Counted from the first letter of the stretch, positions 20,923 to 32,885 are shown. The stretch: 64,000 nt of DNA from Saururus chinensis (GCA_035235625.1 CP141147.1:6995001-7059000); one strand, 5' to 3'. The notes: a model not told the origin generated them from the sequence alone. A program made the numbers and translations.

Positions 20923-23453
20923 TTAGGATTAAAGTTAGGCCAAAACCTCCCTACTTCGGGAACATAATTGGGCCCCAAAAATTAATTGTGAAATACTAAT
21001 TAATCGGGCCCGTATAGCAACTTAAACGGCCAATTCGCACGTCCAATTCGGGTAAACGGGGCCCTGCACATTATGATCAACTTCGAATAGCCATATTTCC
21101 CTCATCGAAACTCTGATTCGCGCGTTCTTAGAGGCGTTTTGAAGCTCTTTCTGTCTACTTTCTATCCATAGAGGATTCAACCATTACTTCCAACTAATAA
21201 TCAAGTTATTCCCACAAGAAGCTCAAAGCGTCCAACACCCTAATTTCCCGTGGTCGACTTCGGGAATTTAGAAAATTCCCGGACGTTACAGTTATGCATG
21301 GAATTATGTGTATGTTATATGTATGTGTGATTGATATATGCATGTATGATTGCTACATGCCTATGCAATATATGTGTATATGATGGGGCAGATGGATGGG
21401 TAATGGACGGTAAGAGGTGACAAAGGGTTTGATGTGGAGTTTTTGTAGATTTGTAACCGTATGATTGAAGATGGAGGATGTAAGTTTGATGAGAAAGGAT
21501 TAGAGTGGATAGGTTTAGTTTGGATTAGAGCATATATTTCGGGTTTAGCAAATAAGAGGATTTAAGGTTTAGTTCTTTATGGGGATTGTTAGATAGTAAG
21601 ATTGTACAACATAAATATACAAGCATAATGTACATATTATGAAGTAGAAAGTAAGAATAATAAGTAAGGCATTAGGAAGAGGTTCAAAAGGGGAATGAGA
21701 TTTGAGGGGCATAGTTTGAGGAGTTTTGAGTAAGATGATTTTTCCATAAGGTAGATGGTGGAGACTATATGAAGATGTTAGGATTTGTAGTATGGTGAGT
21801 TATGATGATGAGATGGATTGATTAAGTGAATTATGCTGCCTTGTTGAACTAGGGTTTCGTAACAGGCTCAGTTTCGGATTGGTTAGTGGAATATTGTAAG
21901 ACTAAAGAATTTTATGGAATAATTATACTACATAAATTACTTAATTCAAACTTTAATTGTAAGAAAAGGTAATATGTTAGCATTGTGAGTTTGAGACCTG
22001 AGGGCTAAAATTGATCAAGTTCCTTGTTTTAGCTAGCCACTAATGAGTCGACTAAACATTTTTTATGTTTTGACACGGTGTTTATCTTATAAGATGTTAT
22101 TTGTGTGCTATATATAAGCCCAGATGTATGATGGTTTATTAAGAGCGATGCATATTTTTAATTTTATCTTGATGTTGTAATAAGCCCAGATGTTTGATGC
22201 TTTATTAAGAGAGTTGTATGTTTATGCCTTTAGTCAGCACTGTATAATTCAGCCCAAAAGTGCCATTGTAAGATTTTGGCCCAATAGTCGCACTATATAA
22301 TTTTCGCCCTTAGTTAGCACTGTATAGTCCCTAGAGTACAGGCATTTGTGTGCTTAGGTAAGTAATATAATTGATCTACTCTTACCTATTTGATCATGTA
22401 CCATGAGCATAGGTGTGCCTTGCTTTTAGAAAAGTCCATGATGTCTAGTTACTCATTACAAGTTAAGTGATGCCCAAATGACATTCCTTTCCATTTCGAT
22501 GCTGGAGCTTATTAATTGTAATGAACTTCAGTGGTTGATAATATGTGTATGACTGTATAAGCAAGTTTCTACATAAGTTTATAAAATTTTGAGTAAGACT
22601 ATATGAGGAAGTTTCTGAGCATGATTGTAAGTGTATGTTTCTAAGCAAGACTGTAACATATGTTTTTTAGAAAGACTATAAGAGTAAGACTTTGAGGAAA
22701 ATAGTACGAGTAAGACTGTAAAAATATTATGAGTAAGACTGTAAGTGTAAAAATGGTATGAGTAAGGATGTAAGTGTATAGTACATATAAGAATGGTATA
22801 TGTTTGTACATGATTGTTATATTAAGTAACTCTCATGTGTTTGTATATTTTTATGCTTCATGTTTGAATTGAATGAATGCATCTATGTATGGACTTACAG
22901 AGTTCACTATTACAACTTCCCTCTTTAGTACGAAAATACTCACTTTCCTTTTTTTTAGCATGTGGCTTTTGCAAGTTTGTGATATAGAGCTCTTGGAGAT
23001 GGATGCTTTTTTCTGTAGGTGGATTGATTTCTATTGACTCAGGTATACCCATGATACACTGCGAGTCTTATTTATTTTTGTCGCGATCTGATGTATTAGG
23101 TGAGATAAAAATTAAGGTGTTTATACATTGTGGACTTGTAATTTAGATTTAACTATAGACTGTTTACGGGACTTGCACTTAGGGATGTGTGAGATAGATT
23201 TGTATTTAAAGCCTATGATCATGGAGATTTATTTCATATGTGTTTTTTCGAGTAGCCGTTGAGAATGTTTAGTTTGCCTATAGGATGTTCGATTGAAAAA
23301 AAAATTATAATGGAAAAAATTGGTGTCTTATGTTTAAACTTATAAAACTGTTTTAACAGGTTTTGTATTTTGTCATTTTCCTCAATTTACAGCCATTATA
23401 TTACAAAAAAGGTGTTTTTTATGAAAATAAATTAAAAATTCTCCGGTGTTACA

Positions 23454-24129
23454 TGGAGAGAGAGAAGAGAGAGTGGAGATACACTTAAATTAATTTAAAT
23501 AATATTATTTGCTACGCAGATGTATGCGTCACAAATATATTGAGTATTTGCAATGCATAGAAATATGTGTTGCAAATACATAGAGTATTTGCAAATCATA
23601 TCTTTATGTGTCACTAATACATTAATTTTTTTAAAAAGTAGTATATATAATATTTAATAAGGAGAGAATAGAAAGAATAGAGAGAGAAGGGAAGAGAGAG
23701 AGGTGAGAGAGTGAGGACGGAGAGAGAGAGGAGAGAGGGGGAGAGGGAGAAGAGAGAGAGGTAACAAAGAGAGAGAGGGGATAGAGATAGAAATAGAAGA
23801 GAGAGGAGGAGATAGAGAAGTGAGGAGGAGAGACATAAAAGAGGGAGAGATGAGAGACAGAGAAGAGAGAGAGAGAGAGAAGAGAGAGCGAGAGTGATAA
23901 AAAGAGGAGAGAAAGGAGATTGATAGAGGAGATAGCAAAGAGAGAGGAGAGAGAAAGAAGAGAAAGAGGAGAGAGAGATTTTAGTTTTTTTAAAATAATA
24001 TAGTATTTGCAACACTTATGCGTGTCACAAATACTTACATTTTTGCAACACTTATCCATAATCGTCACAAATATAAGACTATTTTTTATGCTTGCTTAGA
24101 AGCATCGCAAAAGTAGTTGTATTTGTGAC
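23454..24129. mobile_element. CACTA-like element J, left part (subterminal repeats and GA tract)
   Basis: Repeated short units of the type ATTTGCAA..CATA...GTGTTGCAAATAC (23510-23620, 24000-24125) surround a 350-bp GA-rich tract (23645-23985). Subterminal motif clusters combined with GA/CT tracts also occur at 60152-64000, where the CACTA terminus is visible. The left end is cut by unit D1. The long open frames of Ser/Leu across the GA tract are low-complexity artefacts. Confidence 0.45.
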
Positions 24130-24635
24130 CAGTGTTTTAAAACCCGCCCGGCTGTTGACATGGATGAGTGGTCGAGCCGGGTCAATCTGGTTCAACCGTT
24201 GGTTAACTAGGGTTGACCCGGTTAATGACGTCATCAGTGAATCTTGAAATGTATATCAAATATATTAATTATTAACATAAAACAACCAAAAAAATTGTGA
24301 AAAGAGATTGTTAGCGTCCTCTTCATAAGTTGTTGCCTTAAAATCTCCTTTGAATCCCGCCTTTTGCACAAAAATTTTAGAAATATTTTTAATTGAAATT
24401 GTATTAAATATATTCGTTGGTAACAAATATACCAAAAAATCAATGTGGCAGAGATGGTTAGTGCCCTAACTTAAGTCATTGGGTGTTCTTTCTCTTTGAA
24501 TCCCAACTATTACATAATTTTTTTTTCACTCAAACAACACTAACCGGACTAAAACGACCCGATGGGAAGGACCGGCTTGGATTATACACCGGGTCCGGTT
24601 GAACAGGTCGGTGCAATTCAGGTTTAAAAACATGG
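24130..24635. mobile_element. hAT-type MITE, ~506 bp
   Basis: It starts CAGTGTTTTAAAACCCG and ends GGTTTAAAAACATGG, giving degenerate terminal inverted repeats of ~14 bp. The flanks TTTGTGAC (24122-24129) and TTCGTGAT (24636-24643) agree at 6 of 8 positions, matching the 8-bp target duplication of hAT elements. The interior has no coding capacity. It is inserted in the CACTA-like element J, whose subterminal motif resumes at 24636. Confidence 0.65.
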
Positions 24636-24941
24636 TTCGTGATGCTTTGTCAGAAGTGCTGCTAAAAGACCCGACGCGAGATGGGTTATATCAATTGCAT
24701 GGGCGAATTTCACCCACACAATATTTATCTCGCCCCCCTACCCCTAGCTCTAGCTTCCATGTCCCGCCAACAGCCTCGACTCTCCCCGTCGACCTGTCTC
24801 CATCTGCCGCAAGGCGACATCGACTCGCTGCCTAGTAGCATCAGGTTGTCCCCCTGCCCATTGTTCCCCTATTTTCTTCTCCTCCCGATGCCGAGACTTC
24901 CCCTATGCTCTCACCCTCTTCTCCCCCCTCCCATCCTCCGT
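24636..24941. mobile_element. CACTA-like element J, middle part
   Basis: It resumes with GTGATGCTTTGTCAGAAGTG, a subterminal-type unit, then GC-rich sequence without a recognisable domain. It is cut at 24941 by chromovirus F; the copied CTCCG is at 24937-24941. Confidence 0.4.
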
Positions 24942-25297
24942 GATGTGCCTGGTATAGGCACAATCAATATCAAGGAGATTCACGAAGGGGAAAGGGGAGA
25001 AACAAGGAAGAAAGGGCAGAAGTTCAGAATAGTCTTAATTGCATAATCATAAACAAGAGAGGATCGCCCCATATAGGAGACAACCAGTTTCCTAGGGAGT
25101 CATGCCCAACCCAACCCAGGCCGGTCTGGTTCCCTAGGTGAACCTGCCAGTTAGTGGTTCAGCTAGCCCGGGCCACTAACTGAACCAACACAGTTTTACA
25201 TCCAAATACCAAACCCAAGCAAATACTAAACCCTACGTAAAAGCAATAAAGTGTAGTCTGGGGAAGTCCTCTGAGAGACTAATCATTGTGCACAAAA
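24942..25297 (-). repeat. 3' LTR of element F
   Basis: About 356 bp, nearly identical to the LTR at 28602-28986 apart from one deletion. It ends with GTGCACAAAA near 25297. High similarity between the two LTRs suggests a moderately recent insertion. Confidence 0.8.
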
Positions 25298-25359
25298 CTC
25301 CACCATGCTTCCGCTATTCGCCTTGTCCTCAAGGCGACCAAGCTGGGAATCAAGTCATA

Positions 25360-25669
25360 AACTCATCCTCAGGCATCCACGTAGAGTCCTCCAATGGCTG
25401 ACCCTGCCATGAAATCAAGACCTCAGTAATAATGCAACCAAAGCGACGGACCTGGCGCTTCTCAAGCACCTAAGCAGGGACAGGGTCGGATGGCAAAACT
25501 GGGCCCATCAGGGGAGGAGGAGGAGCACCCACAGCCAATGACTTGTCACCCACAAACCGTCGTAGATGGAACACATGAAATACAAGATGAACCAAGGAGT
25601 TAGGTGGCAAGGCAAGGTAGTAAGGCAAGGCGGTAAGCAACCAGACCAATGCGCTCCTCAACAGCATAG
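25360..25669 (-). pseudogene. Chromodomain and integrase C-terminus of F
   Basis: The minus-strand reading gives FHVFHLRRFVGD, a PSDPVPA linker, an in-frame stop, then VLEKRQVRRFGCIITEVLIS and WQGQPLEDSTWMPEDE. The latter matches the chromodomain pattern of gypsy chromoviruses (aromatic and W-x-G..E.sTWe). The 5' continuation of this reading is at 26516, beyond solo LTR G. Confidence 0.75.
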
Positions 25670-26515
25670 TGTCACGGGGTTGCCTAGGGAACGACCACCG
25701 TGCAGCACTCGCAAGGCCAAACAGCCCAGCGAGTAAGCCTTTCTTCGTCAAGGTCATGGCTTTGTGCCATTCGACCAAGCGTCCAGCCCGCGAAGCTAAG
25801 CAACGAACCCGTCCGAAAGCGGACGTGCGAACGTGCCGGACCATCTCCCAAGCGAGCTGGCCAGAGAGGGGCATCGCCTTGCGATGCACGGATCCAACTT
25901 AGGCAACTGGGCATCCGAAGAATCCGTCTCAGCCAAGTGCATGCAAGGGTCTTTGTATCCAACACGGCCATAAGGCCGGACAGCCTCCCGACTCGTCAAA
26001 GAGCCCCATCCCACTATCGGATGGCCTCATGGCATGATAGCTAGCAAGGCAACAAGCCTTCGTTCCCATCTGGACAGCCTGTTGCAAGGCTAGGCATCAT
26101 ACCAACAACTTTGTCCATGAAGCTCACCATGTCCCTGCCTATATAGCATAAGAGATTTTTCCTATTTCTCTAGAGTGGCAGTCAAAGTGGTCGTATGGGC
26201 ATGGTATATCCGAATTTCCCCAAACTGCCCAAGAACACTCCCAAGGACCCTCTAACACTATATAGGAAGGATGTGACATCTTAAGAATCCAAATATGTGC
26301 TAGTTGGCTATGTGTCCCAACATAGCCAACTATGTGTGCACATCACTGCGTGCTTTCTGCGCAACGTTGCGGGCCTTCCCCGCAACACCTGCACACGTGA
26401 TATGCAACACTAAGGGCAATTCCCATAATGCATACACACCTCATATACAACACATTCCCACATGTGTGCACCCCAGCACGTGTCACGGATAGTCCGCTTC
26501 GCTAGGCCCGTGACA
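25670..26515. mobile_element. Solo LTR G (846 bp) inside integrase of F
   Basis: The ends TGTCACGGGGTTGCC and TAGGCCCGTGACA are inverted over nine bases (TGTCACGGG). ATAG lies directly on both sides (25666-25669, 26516-26519), a 4- to 5-bp target duplication. Reading of the integrase resumes on each side without loss. No primer site or gag follows, so it is a solo LTR. The many overlapping open frames inside are incidental. Confidence 0.75.
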
Positions 26516-26710
26516 ATAGGGACCATGGAAACGGGGGGCGAGCTTGGAGTGCTCTGGCTAAAACAAAGTTGTCTGGCGCTGTGGAAAAACAAAAATATAG
26601 ACCAAGTCACCCATTGTGAAGTCCCGATCGGTATGGTGGCCATCATAAAGCTACTTCATCCAGTTCTGAGCGGAAGACAAATTCGCCTTGAGCTGACGCA
26701 GGACCTCGTC

Positions 26711-27964
26711 TCATGTCTGGAGCATATAGTCCACCTCAGCCATAGAGGATCGGTGAGACACATAGGACAAGACCGTCGGTGGTGGACGGCCATATAGCAC
26801 CTCAAAAGGAGTAAATCCAGCACGTGTATGATAGGCGGTATTATAAGACCACTCCGCCAATGGAAGAAGCTGAAGCCACCGATGGGGCTGTGTCATGGTG
26901 AAACACTGAAGATACTGCTCCAAACAACGATTAACCACTTCGGTCTGACCGTCCGTCTGAGGGTGATAAGGAGTGCTCATATGGAGAGAAGTCCGCTGTA
27001 AAGTAAAGAACTCCCACCAAAACTGAGAAATAAATATCCGGTCACGATTAGAAACAATAGTGTGAGGCATACCATGGAGTTTCGCCACCTCCCTAACATA
27101 AAGCTCAGCCACTGTTTTAGCTGTGAAGGGGTGTCCCAATGCATAGAAATGAGCATACTTGGACAGTTGGTCAACCGCAACCATAATCACTGACTTACCT
27201 TGCACCACAGGCAAGGCCTCCACAAAGTCCATCGAGATATCCTCCCATACCTTATCCGCAATAGGCAAGGGCTGCAGCAAACTGGCGGGAGAAGTCGTGA
27301 CAGCCTTGGCCCTTTGACAAATATCACAAGCAGCCACATACTCTTGGACAGCCTGGCGAATACCCAACCATAAGAAACTTTGGCTGACCCGCTTATAGGT
27401 GCGGAAAGCCCCCTCATGACCGGCCACTAGAGAGTTGTGGAAGTGAGAAATAACGCGGTGGCAAAGGTATCCTACATCGGGTACCCACAGACGGTCCTTC
27501 CAAAAAAGGAGGGCATCCCGCCATACATAAAAGGGACGGGCAGCAGGGTCGGTTTGGATGGTGGCAATCATGGCTTGCGTCAAAGAATCGTCAAGGTAGG
27601 CCTGCTTCAACTCATCAATAAATGGACAGGATAAAGTAGAGAAAGCCAAGGACGAGCCCAGGAGAGGGATGCGAGAGAAAGTGTCGGCCATGGTGTTCTC
27701 TGAACCCTTCTTGTAAACAACCCCATAATCATATCCGAGTAGTTTGCTGACCCACTGTTGCTGAGGCGGAGTGGACACTTGCTGTTCCAAGAAATACTTC
27801 AGGGGATGGTGGTCTGTGCGAATCAGGAACCGACAGCCAAGTAAGTAAGGCTGCCACTTGTCGACATCGAGGACGATGGCCAACATTTCTTTCTCATACA
27901 AGGATAGGGACAAGGAGCGGCCAGCCAAGGCCTTGCTGTCACCATGGGTACTCCTCCCAGTCAT
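26711..27964 (-). pseudogene. RNase H and integrase of element F
   Basis: A 417-codon open frame. RNase H occupies ~20-100 (YEKEMLAIVLDVDKWQPYL, RTDHHPLKYFLEQQ, MADTFSRIP). The integrase HHCC finger has H176, H183, C213 and C216. The DDE core has D247 in SMDF, an SNRD motif at 305-308 where the usual second catalytic aspartate is asparagine (N306), and E342 in TDGQTEV. The C-terminal region ends near the GRPPP motif. RT is absent upstream: the frame abuts a duplicated gag segment at 27998. The loss of RT and the D-to-N change imply it cannot transpose by itself. Confidence 0.85.
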
Positions 27965-27997
27965 CCTCCTTCTCCTGAAACAAGTTCCTGGGGGGCT

Positions 27998-28295
27998 GCA
28001 TCATTGGGGCATTCGCCCCAACGCCTGGTGCACCTCGCGGTGGCCAGGCTTGATGTCCCACTTCGGCAGGCTAGTCAGCCTATTCAACGCGTATGGGGCT
28101 GTGAGGCTGACGCGCCTCCCTGTCCATCGTGGCTTGGAGACCAGGAATGAGCGGCGACATCATTGGGGCATTCCCCCAAACACCTGGTAGGCCTCGCGAA
28201 GTTCAGGCCTGGCGTCCTTCTTCAGTAGGCAAGTCAGCCTGCCCAACATGCATAGGGGCGTGGGACTGGTGAGTCTCCCTATCTACCGTGGCGGA
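27998..28295 (-). repeat. Imperfect tandem duplication in gag of F
   Basis: The ~145-bp block CATCATTGGGGCATTC.CCC...GGCAGGCTAGTCAGCC (27998-28145) recurs at 28158-28295 with about 25% divergence. It lies exactly where protease and RT are missing, so unequal pairing here may have accompanied the deletion. Confidence 0.7.
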
Positions 28296-28571
28296 GGGAC
28301 TAGGAATGGGGCTCTGAGACGTGTCCCCAAGTTCCATGGCATCATCCTGGGGTCTGGCGAGGAGAGGCGTTGTAGGCGCTGACTGTGCTGCCTTGATCTG
28401 TGCAACATCTACGGCCAACGAATCAATCTTGGAGATGAGTTGCGCTAGTGTGGGACCGTCCGTGGCAGCCGGAGTGGCCGTGGTCGCGGCGGGAGGGCTG
28501 TCCGCTGAGATATTAGTCTCCTTCGTGGGCTGAATTTCAAGAGTGACAGCAACCTGCTTGCCTCGTGCCAT
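28203..28571 (-). pseudogene. gag N-terminus of element F
   Basis: A 122-codon frame beginning MARGKQVAVTLEIQP just downstream (minus strand) of the primer-binding site. Ala/Pro/Thr-rich, with a short heptad-like segment (ISKIDSLAVDVAQIKAAQ, ~45-63), as in the N-terminal part of chromovirus Gag. The frame ends inside the duplicated block, and the rest of Gag, including any zinc knuckle, is missing. Confidence 0.6.
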
Positions 28572-28588
28572 GGCCGGGGATCAATGAA

Positions 28589-28600
28589 GCACCGATACCA
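28589..28600 (-). promoter_or_regulatory. Primer-binding site of F
   Basis: TGGTATCGGTGC on the minus strand directly follows the 5' LTR (its inner edge at 28602). It is similar to the tRNA-iMet consensus TGGTATCAGAGC, and sets the minus-strand orientation. Confidence 0.75.
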
Positions 28601-28601
28601 A

Positions 28602-28986
28602 TGATGTGCCCGGTATAGGCACAATCGATATCAAGGAGATTCACGAAGGGGAAAGGGGAGAAACAAGGAAGAAAGGGGAGAAGTTCAGAATAGTCTTAAT
28701 TGCATAATCATAAACAAGAGAGGATCGCCCCATATAGGAGACGACCAGCCTCCTAGGGAGTCATGCCCAACCCAAACCAGGCCGGTTCGGTTCCCTCGGT
28801 GAACCCGCCAGTTAGTCGTTCGCCTAGCCCGGGCCACTAACTGAACCAACACAGTTTTACATCCAAATACCAAACCCAAGCAAATACTAAACTATTACAA
28901 TAATAAATAGTTCAATGCAACTAAGTAAAAGCAATAAAGTGTAGTATGGGGAAGTCCTATGAGAGACTCATCATTGTGCACAAACA
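28602..28986 (-). repeat. 5' LTR of element F
   Basis: 385 bp, direct repeat of 24942-25297, bounded outside by target duplication CTCCG at 28987. Confidence 0.8.
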
Positions 28987-28991
28987 CTCCG

Positions 28992-29349
28992 CTTCCTCTA
29001 GTAGTCAGAATAGGGACTCCAACTCCTACAACGAGAACCCCTTGCCCTACATTCTCTAGTTTCAAAGGAGGGGCTCAAGCTCCTCTAGCCGGAGCCCCCC
29101 CTTTTGTACCACACCCCTCTAATTATTATTTTGTTCTTAGTGATGCTTATAAAAGCGTCACTAATAACCTTTTTTTTTTTTAATTTTTTCTCATTTGCGA
29201 CTCTTTTGAAAGTGTCACTACTAAATTTTTAAAATTATTTTTTATTTTAATGACGCTTTATAAAGTGTCACTAATAATATATTATAAGTGACACTTGTTA
29301 ATAAGCGCGACACTTAAAAGTAGCACTAATAGTCTTTTTTCTTGTTGTG
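28992..29349. mobile_element. CACTA-like element J, right end
   Basis: After F, GC-rich sequence passes into repeated GTGATGCTTATAAAAGCGTCAC-type units (29140-29330) and stops at TAGTCTTTTTTCTTGTTGTG. Its reverse complement CACAACAAGAAAAAAGACTA resembles the CACTACAACAAAAAGG start at 60152. The terminal CACTA is degenerate (one T missing). Confidence 0.5.
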
Positions 29350-30596
29350 ACATGCACATGCATATACTATCATGTTAGCAATTTTCTTCATCCTCTTGAT
29401 TTTTGTGAACGTACAATATGTCATGCAATGTTGTTCCATGAACTATCTACATCACATGCTAATCCACAAAATTAAATCTCATGCATAGCATATCAGATAT
29501 AATTACATAAGGAAATACTTGATTTGGCTGAGTTATCTATACTAGATAAAACTAGATAATTATCATTCAATCTAATAAGATAACATGTAAGTCATAGTTA
29601 GAATAAATGTAAAAGTAAACATAAGGCATTTTACCCTAATCCTACTTAAGAAAATTGAATGACCATGCATTATGAGCTTAGTAGTCTAACAATGTTTGGT
29701 CCTCAAAAACCGTGTAAAACTCACAACAATATTAACTAGATTTTTGGACCTTTGCCGATTTCATAACATCGAATAGTTAATCTAATTGTAGGAAATATCC
29801 TGAAAATTCAGAAACAAAACTAGACTCTTTCAAGAGTCTAGAAAATTTCTTATTCTATGGGGTAATACCCCAAAAAATAATCTAAAATTCAGAGTATTGG
29901 GAATCAACCGAAAATTGGTCTCATAATGAGGAATAGTTTACCCATGAAAACTTCATGAATACTCACTTGAAATTTTAACAAGAGGGAGTTTAGGATGTCC
30001 TTGAACTCCCATAATAGTTTCGCATTGATCAGAGCACTATAAGGTACAGAAACAATCCAGCCTTCTAAGTGCACAGTGAAATCCCAGAGTAAAACATCTC
30101 ATTCAAAACAACTAATTCTTAATTTTAAAGATCACCTCCATTAATAAAGCCCTCAGAAAACATAATTACATACATGAATCCTACTCTTAGCATTCATCTT
30201 AGATAGCATATACCATGAAAACTAACACATGCATACGATCAAATACACATGATAATCATCAAAATTCTAATGTTAACAAATTAAACATAAAATCATGCTT
30301 CTACTTACAATCATACATGAATCACACATCAAACATACTTTAAACACCTTATTTACCATGACTCAAAGAAGATAAGGTAGTCCCTACCTTTTCCACAAAG
30401 AAAGGCTCCTCTCTGGTGTGTCTAGCCTCCTTGCTTGGCCCAGGGAGATGGTCCTCCTTCTCTAAGCTTCAAAATTGTCTTCAATGGTTTCCAAGCACCA
30501 AGCTGAAAGGTAGAGGGGGGAGAGAATGGCGGCTAGGGAAAGAGAGAGGGAAGAAATAGCAAGGGAGAGGGTGGCCAAGCAAAGAGAGGAGAAAGA
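29350..30596 (-). other. LTR-like remnant H (left flank of D2)
   Basis: No coding domain. On the minus strand a GA/CT-rich leader (30590-30390) ends in a splice-donor-like AAAG/GTAGGGAC (30386-30387), followed by AT-rich sequence. This is the architecture of the other long LTR units. It continues at 48772 after D2. The outer ends are not recognised. Confidence 0.35.
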
Positions 30597-31319
30597 TGTA
30601 ACGCCCGAGATTTTTCATCACATTTTCCTTAAAATTCATGGAATTTTTTTTGCAATATAACAGTTGTAAATCGGGAAAAATAACAAATACAAAACTTGTG
30701 AAAGCAATTTTATAATTTAAAACATCACACATCAATCCTTTTCCCATCCAAATTTTTTACTCATTCGATTTAACATTGTAGAGCCAAACTAAACATCCTT
30801 AGGCGCTACTCGAAATCAAACATACGAATAAATTGCTATGATCATGGACTTTAAATACAAATCTCTCTCAGACATCCTTGAGTGCAAGTCCCACAACAGT
30901 CCACAATCTAATCCAAATTAAAAGTCTAGAATACATAAACACATTACTCCTCATCTCACCCAATACATTAGATCGTGGCACAAATAATACTCGCAGTGAG
31001 TTAAAGATATACCTAAGTCAAAGGGAGTCAAACCACTGCTGAAATGAGCATCCATCTCGAGGAGCTCTTCGACACAAACCTGCAAAAGCCTCCCGAACAA
31101 CGGGGCTAAAAATAGGGTAATGAGTATTTTAATACTCAGTAAGAAAATACTGAGTAGGAGAGTTTTAAACAGTGAACTCAGTATGTCCATACATATATGC
31201 TTTCGTGCAACTCAAATATGAAGCAATCAAGCATATAATAATCATGCTCATACACATACAATCACGCATACCATCATGCCAAATACATATCATCAAACTA
31301 ATCTTATACGTACGCTCTT

Positions 31320-31480
31320 AATTAGAGTCTTATAAACTTACTCGTACAATCGTACGCTTAATCATACAACTTACACATACATGTACAACCTTACTCGTAC
31401 AATCATACGCTTACTCATACAACTTACACATACCTGTACGACCTTACTCATACAATCATATGCTTACTCATACAACTTAC
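31320..31480. repeat. ~54-bp tandem repeat in D2
   Basis: Units of ACTTACACATAC.TGTACGACC and TTACTCATACAATCATACGC alternate, continuing at 41227-41345 after element E. E inserted at a CTTAC within one unit. D1 has a related array on its own strand at 22660-22800 (GAGTAAGACTGTAAGTG). Confidence 0.7.
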
Positions 31481-32883
31481 TAATCGTTTATAATTAAACC
31501 CTTTGCAAGTGTACAAGGTCATTGTACAAGGATAAGTATTTAAGGGTTGTCAAACCTCAGGGACGGATGGATTATTACTAAATCTAAAGAGGAATTTGTT
31601 GATTAAAACTAGAAAGAACTTAAACTTAAATTAAGCAAAAGAAAGGAATCAACTAGTTTTAAAGCAAGATTTTAATATGATGGAATTTACTTAGGAAATT
31701 GAATCCACTATAGAACCATAGCAATTCCTTACCTTTTAATCTAAATCTAGTATGAATATGAACAAGTATTCTCAGCTATAAGCTAGAATTACTTCAAAAA
31801 GAATCATTAATTAAATTAATGGCATGAACTATCTTCGACAATAGCATGAATCATCTACACTAAACTAGCTATAGGCATGACTCGCCTAATCTTAGTATAA
31901 CTCATCCAATTCATTAATTATCTGAATATTAAAACTATTGCATGACCATCTCATCTAAATCACATAAATTAGAATTGATGTAAATATTAAAACCACATCA
32001 ATCTATTATCTACAAGACAATAAATCAACATAGAATTCAATAAACTTTAAAATCTCTTCCATTAAAAAAGAAATCCTTATCATACAATTGTCATCATTCA
32101 CAACTGAGATCTAAATTAAAAATAAAATAAACTAAAACTTATCTATAACTTCATCAACTCCTAAGTAAAAGAAAAGTCTAGCCTTCCATTGTAGAAGAAA
32201 GTACTTGAATCTCCATTGAAAGCTTTGAGTTCTTCTTCATCTTCTTCTTCTTTTTTCTCTCAAGAAAATCTACTAGAATCCTTCAATTTCGAGCCAAATA
32301 TGTCTTTATATAGGCATAAGAACCATATGAAGAAGTATAATATGAAAATGATTCAAAATTGGCTTAAACTAGGAAACTGCGCGTTATCCCGATTGATCGC
32401 CCTGCATTCCCATTTGATCGCTTGTACTGTATTTATCTTCCAAATCACGTTGATCCGTTTAATACTAAAAATGTCCTGTTCGAACGGCTACACTGTTTCT
32501 GCAATCTGGATAGCTCTTCAATGGACAATCTATTTTCTGTTCATTAAGCTTTTTCTTTCATGTCCATATTAGTTTTCAACTTGTTTATAACTCCGAAAAG
32601 TTGTCCAAATCACTTTAAAGCATAGCAAGACTATTTTGACATATTCCAAACATCGTCCAAGTACTTCGATAAGCGCACTTTACCTATAAAACATAAAAAT
32701 ATCACATTTTAGATATGTAGAATGTAATTAAAATCCCAACTTTATTTAAATATATACCTAAACTACTAATAACTCTCAAAATTAATTAATAATTAAACTA
32801 AAATACTAATATCTATCTTAATCTAAATAAACTATAACTAACTCTAAATTAACCTAATCTATACTAGCAAATAAGGTAAAAAG

Positions 32884-32885
32884 GC

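Larger units (their letters stand above)
17933..21290 (-). mobile_element. Solo LTR A (3358 bp), target duplication GTTAT
   Basis: Ends TGTCACGACCCGGATTTTTA...GAAAATTCCCGGACGTTACA are TG/CA and partly inverted. GTTAT flanks both sides (17928-17932, 21291-21295), the 5-bp duplication of LTR integration. The minus strand is the sense strand: a TATAAATAG box at 20914-20922 lies ~370 bp inside the U3 end and is followed by a GC-rich leader. Full-length relatives are C (42086) and, in part, B (37294). No primer site or internal region adjoins it, hence solo LTR. Ends and length resemble Del/Tekay-type chromovirus LTRs, which is inference. Confidence 0.8.
17280..23453 (+). mobile_element. LTR-like unit D1, truncated, split by solo LTR A
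   Basis: The sequence outside A (17280-17932 and 21296-23453) aligns with D2 read on the minus strand. Matched blocks are 17500-17860 with 46760-47060, 21841-22380 with 41760-42085, and 22840-23440 with 30600-31190. The right end ATTCTCCGGTGTTACA parallels D2's end CTCGGGCGTTACA. Its first ~1.5 kb relative to D2 is missing. A GC-rich leader (17300-17688) ends in a splice-donor-like GAG/GTGGGG at 17689. No coding capacity is evident. TG...CA ends and the lack of internal domains suggest a solo LTR of a long-LTR gypsy family. Confidence 0.65.
24942..28986 (-). mobile_element. Chromovirus-type Ty3/gypsy element F, target duplication CTCCG
   Basis: Direct LTRs lie at 24942-25297 and 28602-28986. 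They share TGATGTGCC.GGTATAGGCACAATC...GTGCACAAA, and the left one lacks ~30 bases near 25235. The pentamer CTCCG flanks both sides (24937-24941, 28987-28991). On the minus strand the order is primer site, gag start, RNase H/integrase, chromodomain. Protease and RT are deleted. A separate solo LTR (25670-26515) interrupts the integrase C-terminus. Short LTRs, a tRNA-Met primer and a chromodomain suggest a Reina-like chromovirus; lineage is inferred. Confidence 0.85.

Noticed and set aside
23614-24068. 133-145-codon minus frames that look like a leucine/serine-rich membrane protein
   Set aside because: Translation of a GA-rich tract in three frames at once; hydrophobicity is a compositional artefact.
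25470-26044. Several overlapping frames of 72-139 codons
   Set aside because: Shadows of solo LTR G and of the chromovirus integrase C-terminus read in the wrong frame.
31481-32666. Separate gene at 32216-32572
   Set aside because: The frame lies antisense to an LTR leader with a TATATAAAG box on the other strand; there is no domain and no codon bias.
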